From Thauera sp. (lineage in GTDB: Bacteria > Pseudomonadota > Gammaproteobacteria > Burkholderiales > Rhodocyclaceae), in assembly GCA_023150215.1 (NCBI GenBank), contig JAKLLJ010000075.1, positions 1 through 11,588 on the forward strand: a DNA stretch of 11,588 nucleotides, in the 5' to 3' direction. How positions within the stretch are numbered: position 1 is the first letter of the stretch; each line of letters opens with the position of its first letter. The position numbers were made by a program, and so were the translations under genes. The notes beneath the pieces are model-generated. The model searched no databases. It was not told the DNA's origin and saw only the letters and a list, made by a program, of their open reading frames with translations. Below are positions 7,167 through 11,588 of the stretch, piece by piece.

Positions 7167-7205
7167 TTCGCGGACAGCCTGTCTCGACCGGAAAGCACCC
7201 GATGA
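7149..7205 (+). CDS. possible 18-codon leader peptide before the ABC1-like gene
   Basis: An ATG with AAGGA at 7137-7141, 7 bases upstream, opens an 18-residue frame (MKLALQFADSLSRPESTR) whose TGA overlaps the ATG of the following gene (ATGA at 7202-7205). The Shine-Dalgarno is better than that of the downstream gene, which suggests that translation of the larger gene depends on reinitiation after this peptide. The right arm of the 11-bp inverted repeat lies within it. Such a short frame could also arise by chance; the ribosome-binding site and exact overlap are what support it. Confidence 0.4.
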   Translation: MKLALQFADSLSRPESTR

Positions 7206-8683
7206 ATCGCCACGCAGCGTCCCGCGCCCGCCCTGATCCCGACCTCGCACGCGAGCTGTTCGCCTCGCTCGGGCTCGACGCCCTGCTGCCCGAAAAGCTC
7301 GCCGGATGGCGCACGCTGCTCGCCGAGGCGATGGCCTTCTTCCTCGACCGCCTGCCCGAGGCGCGGCTCGCCGCGATCGTCGCCGAGCAGTTTGCCCTCG
7401 CCGACACGGCCGCACCCGGCGTACGCATCGCCGCCCTGCTCGCGCACTGCCCGACGCTGCACAAGCTCGGCCAGGTCATTGCCCGCCATCCTGGCCTCGA
7501 TGCCGGTTTGCGCCATGCCCTGCAGGCGCTCGAATCCATGCCGCCGACCACCGACATCGCGCCGCTGCTCGCCGCTGCGCGCGCCGAACTCGGCGGTGAC
7601 AGCGGCGTGCACCTGGCCGAGCGCGCACTCGCCGAGGGCAGCGTCGCGATCGTGCTGCCTTGCTCGTGGCGTGAACACGGGCTTCTCCGCGAGGGCGTGC
7701 TCAAGGCGCTCAAGCCTGGCGTCGCTCTGCGGCTCGGTGAAGAACTCGCCATCCTTCCGGCGCTCGGCGACTTCCTCGTGGGTCGCGGCGCCGAACTCGG
7801 CCTGCCGGCGATCGACTACCACGGCTATCTCGCTGCCGCTGGCCGGCTGCTGAAAGAGGAGATCCGCCTCGACCGCGAACAGGCCCACATGCGCATCGCA
7901 TCGACCCTGCTCGCCGCCGACGCGCATGTGTTCGTGCCGGCCTTGCTGCCGTGGTGCACCCCGGCGCTGACCGCGATGGAACGCATCCATGGCGCCAAAC
8001 TCGCCGACGCCATCGTGGCACCGCATGAGGCCCGCCGCCTGGGCCGTGCACTGGTCGGCGGTCTGCTCGCCCGTCCGTTCTGGTCGCCCGCCGAGCGCGC
8101 GTTGTTCCACGGCGACCTGCACGGTGGCAACCTGCTGCGCGCCGACGATGGCCGTATCGCGGTGCTCGACTGGAGCCTCGCGGCGCATCTGGACAAGGCG
8201 CAGCGCGAGGCGCTGGTGGACCTTGCGCTTGCTGCCCTTGCCCTCGACACCGGGCGCATCGCCAGCGCGCTCGCCGGTCTCGGGCTGGTCGAAAGCTGCA
8301 GCGCCAGCGTGAGCGCCACGGTGGACCAGGCGCTCGACAATTTCGTGTGCAGCGGCCGCGCGCTCGGCTTCGACTGGCTGATCGGCCTCCTCGACGCGCT
8401 GGCGCTGCAGGGCGGGAGCGGCTTCGGAGAGCAACTGGCGGTGTTCCGCAAGAGCTGGTTGTCGCTCGCGGGGGTGCTTGGCGATCTCGGCGCCGGAGCA
8501 GATGCCGACTTGCCGCTGATCGATCTCGGCGTGCGGCGCCTCGCCGCCGAGTGGCCGGCCCGCCTGCTTGCCCCGGCCGATTCGCGCGCCTTCGCCACTC
8601 ATGTCTCCACTGCCGACCTGTGGCGTGCGGCGGCCGACATATTTCCGGCCAGCCTGCGCTACTGGGCGCGGCGGGCGTACTGA
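7202..8683 (+). CDS. ABC1/UbiB-family (AarF-like) atypical kinase-like protein
   Basis: A 493-residue protein with the motifs of the UbiB/ABC1/ADCK family: KLGQ at 88-91 (the family's N-terminal KxGQ element), a modified Ala/Gly-rich loop at EGSVAIV (145-151), VLKALKPG (166-173) with Lys168 at the ATP-lysine position, LKEEIRLDREQ (217-227), AMERIHGAKLAD (258-269), catalytic-loop FHGDLHGGN (302-310) and the metal-binding LDWS (322-325, Asp323) in place of DFG. The C-terminal 170 residues are helical and unassigned, and the two terminal membrane helices of classical UbiB are not evident, so a soluble form is likely. Classical UbiB supports ubiquinone synthesis next to ubiE/ubiJ; none of these is here. 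The neighbours are phasin and ParA genes, so the substrate may be different. It is convergent with the RHH gene at 8709. Confidence 0.85.
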   Translation: MNRHAASRARPDPDLARELFASLGLDALLPEKLAGWRTLLAEAMAFFLDRLPEARLAAIVAEQFALADTAAPGVRIAALLAHCPTLHKLGQVIARHPGLDAGLRHALQALESMPPTTDIAPLLAAARAELGGDSGVHLAERALAEGSVAIVLPCSWREHGLLREGVLKALKPGVALRLGEELAILPALGDFLVGRGAELGLPAIDYHGYLAAAGRLLKEEIRLDREQAHMRIASTLLAADAHVFVPALLPWCTPALTAMERIHGAKLADAIVAPHEARRLGRALVGGLLARPFWSPAERALFHGDLHGGNLLRADDGRIAVLDWSLAAHLDKAQREALVDLALAALALDTGRIASALAGLGLVESCSASVSATVDQALDNFVCSGRALGFDWLIGLLDALALQGGSGFGEQLAVFRKSWLSLAGVLGDLGAGADADLPLIDLGVRRLAAEWPARLLAPADSRAFATHVSTADLWRAAADIFPASLRYWARRAY

Positions 8684-8708
8684 AGCCGTCGGCCGCGCGG
8701 GCGGCCCG

Positions 8709-9167
8709 TCAATGCTTCTTGCGCTTGCCCTTGGCGACCTTGGGCAGGGCGGCGACGAGGCGGGCGATGTCGGCCGTGTCGCGTTCGGCGAGCAAGGCCA
8801 GCCCGGCGCGCAGCACCTCGGACTTGCTGGCGAGCACCCCGTCCTTGCCGAGCGCCTCGCGCATCGCCTTGATGCGCTTGTGCTCGCTGGCCGGCATCGA
8901 GAAGGAGTCGCGCTCCACCTTTTCGTGCTTGTCGCGGCGTTCGGCTTCGAGGCGTGCAGCCTCGAGGCGCGCCTCCTCATCGCTGACGGCCGGTCCGGCC
9001 TTCACCGCGAGCGGACGAGCCACCCGCACCGCCGGCCTCGTCGTCGCGGCTGACTGCGCGCCAGCCGCGGGTTTCACGGTCGCCTGGGTGCGCTCGGCGA
9101 GCGCGGCGTCTTCCTTCTCGAGGGTCTCACGCAATTTTGATTGCACGCCCGTGCTGCTGCCACTCAT
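8709..9167 (-). CDS. RHH-like partner protein encoded with the ParA ATPase
   Basis: A 152-residue protein whose ATG follows the parA stop by two bases; its Shine-Dalgarno GAGGAG is the last part of parA, so the two are translationally coupled. Parts: N-terminal helix motif LRETLEKEDAALAER (12-26), a linker (27-62), a charged helix rich in Glu/Arg (63-86), and an RHH-like domain: strand DSFSMPAS (87-94), helix 95-109, helix SKSEVLRAGLALLAE (114-128), then a basic tail KGKRKKH. It is clearly paralogous to the protein at 5452: by hand, 10 of 15 residues match in the N-terminal motif and about 24 of 58 in the C-terminal domain, without gaps. In plasmid type Ib systems a small ParA pairs with an RHH centromere-binding protein (ParG type), which makes the same division of labour likely here. 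A toxin-antitoxin antitoxin is less likely because no toxin gene is next to it. Confidence 0.87.
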   Translation of the reverse strand: MSGSSTGVQSKLRETLEKEDAALAERTQATVKPAAGAQSAATTRPAVRVARPLAVKAGPAVSDEEARLEAARLEAERRDKHEKVERDSFSMPASEHKRIKAMREALGKDGVLASKSEVLRAGLALLAERDTADIARLVAALPKVAKGKRKKH

Positions 9168-9169
9168 GC

Positions 9170-9829
9170 TCACTCCTCGATCAATCCGATGACGGCCGCC
9201 ACCAAGCGGCTGACCTCTTCCTGTGCCAGTGCGGCGGCACGGCCGAGACTGAACACCGAGGTGCCGCGCACCGCGCTCAGCGCATAGGCGCTGCGCTGGG
9301 ACAGTGCGGCGTCGAGCACCGGGAGCGTGAAGTCCTTGAGCACATCGAGCACGTCGGCCGACAGCGCGGTGCGGGTGACGCGATTGGGCACGAGTGCACC
9401 GCGCAGGCCGGGGCGACTGTGCCGGCGGTCGAGGATCAGACGCTCGATGCCGCGTGTCGCCCACAGGTCGGTGGGGCCGGGCACGACCGGCACGAGGGCG
9501 AGGTCGCACAGATCGAGTGCGCTCATGGTGTGTGGGTGTTCGATCGAGGGTGGGCAGTCCATCACCACCACGTCGACCTTGTTGGCGATCGGATGCAGCG
9601 TCTGTGCCATCTCGCCGGCGCTGCCGCGCAAGCGCACCACGTGCGCCGGGAACGGCGCCTCGGCAGGCGCCGACTCGGCCCAGCGTGAGGCGCTTTCTTG
9701 CGGATCGAGATCGGCGAGCGCGACACGGTAGCCCTCCAGGGCCAGGCCGGCAGCAAGCTGCATGGCCATCGTGGTCTTGCCCGATCCGCCTTTCTGGGAA
9801 ATCAGTGCGATCAGGGTCGGTGCGGTCAT
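9170..9829 (-). CDS. parA: ParA/MinD-superfamily ATPase (small, type Ib-like)
   Basis: A 219-residue ATPase of the family that moves plasmids, chromosomes and large protein bodies over the nucleoid. Visible motifs: deviant Walker A KGGSGKTT (13-20) with the signature Lys13, the A' motif DLDPQESASRW (40-50), Walker B VVVMDCPPS (87-95) with Asp91, and VPVVPGPTDLWA near 115. There is no N-terminal helix-turn-helix, so it is the short form seen in type Ib partition and in cargo-positioning systems such as McdA. The ATG at 9829 has GGGATGG just before it; an open extension to 9958 lacks a comparable site. It is the first gene of a two-gene unit with an RHH protein. It is unlikely to be the main chromosomal ParA, which is longer and lies by parB and gid genes. 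Its cargo is unknown; the neighbours point to PHA granules. Confidence 0.92.
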   Translation of the reverse strand: MTAPTLIALISQKGGSGKTTMAMQLAAGLALEGYRVALADLDPQESASRWAESAPAEAPFPAHVVRLRGSAGEMAQTLHPIANKVDVVVMDCPPSIEHPHTMSALDLCDLALVPVVPGPTDLWATRGIERLILDRRHSRPGLRGALVPNRVTRTALSADVLDVLKDFTLPVLDAALSQRSAYALSAVRGTSVFSLGRAAALAQEEVSRLVAAVIGLIEE

Positions 9830-9845
9830 GATCCATCCCGTAAAG

Positions 9846-9858
9846 GTAATACGCGATA
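9846..9858 (-). promoter_or_regulatory. candidate operator GTAATACGCGATA upstream of parA
   Basis: This element, 16 bases before the parA start, carries the palindromic core GTAWTAC and matches 11 of 13 bases of the element at 5422-5434, though inverted relative to the gene it precedes. It is the best candidate binding site for the RHH proteins in the window. TAGACT just upstream of it (minus strand) is a possible but weak -10 box. Confidence 0.35.
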
Positions 9859-9924
9859 GTCTAGCCAATCGGCCACCGCCTGTGGTCGCGCTGCGCTTGC
9901 GGTGTTGATGCGCGCAGGGGCGGT

Positions 9925-9954
9925 GCAGGCCGGCGATGCCGGCATCGTGCCTGC
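9925..9954 (-). terminator. palindromic hairpin between the Hsp70-like gene and parA
   Basis: A perfect 14-base palindrome (CGATGCCGGCATCG, 9934-9947) is flanked by pairing arms GCAGGC (9925-9930) and GCCTGC (9949-9954). It begins 29 bases after the stop of the Hsp70-like gene. There is no T run, so it could be a terminator-like RNA structure or a DNA site. A role as centromere-like site for the neighbouring ParA/RHH pair is possible but not supported by repeats. Confidence 0.4.
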
Positions 9955-9983
9955 GCACATCGGCAGCGCGCCCTTGCCCGTGC

Positions 9984-11588
9984 CTAGATCAGCTTCAGCC
10001 CGGGCGGCAGCGATTCGCCGAAGCTGCGCCGGCGATCGGCGTCGTCGAGGCTGACGGCCTCGCGCACCATGGTGATCCAGCTGTGCGGGGCGCGGATCGC
10101 AGTCAGGCGGCGGGCGACCTCGGCGCGCAGCTCGGGGGCGAGGTCGCGCGTGCGGTCGCCGGTGAGGCGGGTGATCTGGGCGGCCGCGAAGGCAGCGGGC
10201 TCGACGGTCTTCCAGTCGAGCGCGAGCACCGCGGCGAGCCATTCGGCAGCGATCTCCGGGGCGACGACGTTGTGCGCGCTGCCATACAGCGACTCGCGCG
10301 CGCCGACGCGGCCGAGCGCCCACCAGGTGTGCGGTTTCTCGCCGGGGCGCTGCAGGCGCTCGAGCAGCCAGTTGCCGACCTCGATGCGGTGCATCACCGG
10401 CACGCGCTCGAGCGCGGCGGCTAGCCGCACCATGTCGTCGTAGCTGCCCTGCACCGGGTCGCCGCGGCGTCGCGCGGCGTCGGCGTGCTCGAGGTGGCCG
10501 GCGAGCACTTCGAGGATCTGCAGCTGGCGGTGTTCGTCCAGGCCGCCGGCGCTGCGCCGCCACAGGGTCCACCACTCGCTCCAGTTGTTGCCTTCCTGGA
10601 TGTACTGGAGACCCTGCGCGAACAGCGCCCACAGCTGGTCGATGCGCCAGTCGTCGAGTGCGGCGCCGAGGCCGGGGCGCAGGCAGTAGCCGGCCAGGTT
10701 GAGCCACACGCGCTCGTGCTCGGCCGAGCGCCGGCGGCGACGGGCGCGCTCGAGCAAGGCGTCGAACAGGGTGCGCAGCAGTGCCATGTCCCAGTCCTCG
10801 CGGCGGCCGAGCACGCGCTCGAGGCGACTGCGCAGCTGGCGCACGTCCTTGGGCGTGACCTGTTGTGCCTGGCCGCCGAAGGTCTGCTCGATCAGGGCGA
10901 GGGCCTGGTCGAGGCGCGGGTGGACGCCGGGGGCGGGCGTGCTCACGGCGGATGCGTCAGCCGCCGCCGCATCGGCTTCGGCGCGCACCGGGAAGGCGAG
11001 CTGCCAGCGGCGTTCGGCATCGTCGACACTGACGCACTGCATTTCCAGCGTGCCGACCTCGGTCAGGGTCGCCACCAGGCGGACGGCGACGTTCTCGCGA
11101 CGGCCCGCGCCCGTCGGCGGCAGGCGGGCGGTGAGCGGTGGCAGGCGGATGAAGTCGTCCGCGTCCAGATCGACCAACTCGCCCGCCTGCCAGGCGGTGT
11201 CGCTGGTCGAGGACACGAGGTGGAAGCGCACCGGCTGGCCGAGGCGGAGCGCGAAGCGGCGCTCGGGCAACGCCACCTCGATGCCGGATTCGGTGCCGCG
11301 CGGCAGCACGCAGATGGCGTGCGAGGCCTCGCACGCGTCCTCGAGCACCAGGAAGTGGCTGCGCGCCGAGCCGCCGCCGATGCCGGGACCGAGCCCGGCG
11401 CGTGCCGCCCGCACCAGCGCGAAGGCGACCGCGCCGCGGGCGACGGCGAGGTCGGGCGCGTCGTTGTGCAGCACCCGCGGGGGGGCGCCGCGCCACCGCG
11501 CGAGCAGGGCCTCGAGGCGCGCGGATAGCGCATGGGCGCGGAACACGCCGCCATTGAGGAGGAGCGTGTAGGGCACTGCGGGCGCAGC
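9984..11588 (-). CDS. Hsp70-family protein with long C-terminal extension (N-terminus outside window)
   Basis: The frame is open to the right edge, so only the C-terminal part (about 534 residues) is seen; the GTG at 11576 lies inside the ATPase domain and is not a real start. The first residues, YTLLLNGGVFRAHALSARLEALL-type sequence, and AVARGAVAF a little later are the end of an Hsp70/actin-like nucleotide-binding domain. The region then diverges from DnaK: a beta-rich segment (to about 200), an acidic/Ala spacer, and a helical domain rich in Trp and Arg (EGNNWSEWWTLWRRSAGGL) up to the end. This layout fits the large Hsp70-like proteins with a DUF3731 region rather than canonical DnaK, which ends in an EEVD-like acidic tail. 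Their clients are not known. A 154-base gap with a hairpin separates it from parA, so co-transcription is uncertain. Confidence 0.8.
   Translation of the reverse strand, partial: AAPAVPYTLLLNGGVFRAHALSARLEALLARWRGAPPRVLHNDAPDLAVARGAVAFALVRAARAGLGPGIGGGSARSHFLVLEDACEASHAICVLPRGTESGIEVALPERRFALRLGQPVRFHLVSSTSDTAWQAGELVDLDADDFIRLPPLTARLPPTGAGRRENVAVRLVATLTEVGTLEMQCVSVDDAERRWQLAFPVRAEADAAAADASAVSTPAPGVHPRLDQALALIEQTFGGQAQQVTPKDVRQLRSRLERVLGRREDWDMALLRTLFDALLERARRRRRSAEHERVWLNLAGYCLRPGLGAALDDWRIDQLWALFAQGLQYIQEGNNWSEWWTLWRRSAGGLDEHRQLQILEVLAGHLEHADAARRRGDPVQGSYDDMVRLAAALERVPVMHRIEVGNWLLERLQRPGEKPHTWWALGRVGARESLYGSAHNVVAPEIAAEWLAAVLALDWKTVEPAAFAAAQITRLTGDRTRDLAPELRAEVARRLTAIRAPHSWITMVREAVSLDDADRRRSFGESLPPGLKLI

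Noticed and set aside
8691..8706. Terminator between the convergent kinase and RHH genes
   Set aside because: Only a 5-bp GGCCG/CGGCC stem with no T run is present, which is expected by chance in such GC-rich sequence.
6347..8980. 877-residue minus-strand frame across the phasin, kinase and RHH genes
   Set aside because: It covers several well-supported genes in other frames and changes composition abruptly along its length.
8709..9167. RHH protein as antitoxin of a toxin-antitoxin pair
   Set aside because: No small toxin gene lies next to it; its coupled neighbour is the ParA ATPase.
8709..9829. Plasmid partition locus or integrated plasmid
   Set aside because: No replication gene, iterons, transfer genes, integrase or flanking repeats are seen, and the neighbours are metabolic genes with the same base composition.
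8709..9836. RHH gene extended upstream to an ATG at 9836
   Set aside because: The extension is the shifted frame of parA. The ATG at 9167 has GAGGAG upstream and begins the conserved N-terminal motif soon after.
10485..11528. 347-residue plus-strand frame opposite the Hsp70-like gene
   Set aside because: The opposite strand carries Hsp70 motifs; this frame is low-complexity and lacks any recognisable domain.

Overview
The window is very GC-rich, tightly packed DNA with no mobile elements, tRNA, rRNA or CRISPR arrays. A class I polyhydroxyalkanoate (PHA) synthase, a phasin and a pyruvate phosphate dikinase with a PhoU-like neighbour, together with the codon usage, suggest the chromosome of a betaproteobacterium, plausibly in the Rhodocyclales (Thauera/Azoarcus group). 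That placement is inference; no marker gene is present.

Layout. (1) 1-3285, minus strand: a 642-residue protein with a DUF47/PhoU-like C-terminal domain, overlapping by ATGA the start of pyruvate phosphate dikinase, which runs off the left edge. (2) 3286-3494: a divergent intergenic region with a perfect dyad. (3) 3495-5288, plus: PHA synthase phaC, followed by a strong hairpin. (4) 5452-6399, plus: a two-gene unit encoding an Ala/Pro/Lys-rich protein with a ribbon-helix-helix (RHH)-like domain and a small helical protein. (5) 6412-7032, minus: a phasin, divergent from (6) 7202-8683, plus: an ABC1/UbiB-like atypical kinase, probably preceded by a short translated leader. (7) 8709-9829, minus: a ParA-type ATPase and, two bases after its stop, a second RHH-like protein that is a paralogue of the one at 5452. 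(8) 9984-11588, minus: the C-terminal part of an Hsp70-family protein that enters from the right edge.

How the genes may work together. PhaC makes the polymer and the phasin coats the granule. The two RHH paralogues share an N-terminal motif, a disordered basic linker and a C-terminal DNA-binding-like fold. One follows phaC and the other is coupled to a small ParA ATPase. This is the most interesting feature of the window: the locus looks like a dedicated ParA/RHH module for placing or segregating PHA granules on the nucleoid, analogous in logic to plasmid ParA-ParG or carboxysome McdAB. The link to granules rests on gene neighbourhood and paralogy, not on any demonstrated interaction. Both RHH transcription units have a similar GTAWTAC-type element 16-17 bases before the first start codon, so autoregulation is possible. 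The phasin/kinase divergent region carries an 11-bp inverted repeat that resembles the CTGC-N3-GCAG element described for the PHA regulator PhaR in some bacteria.
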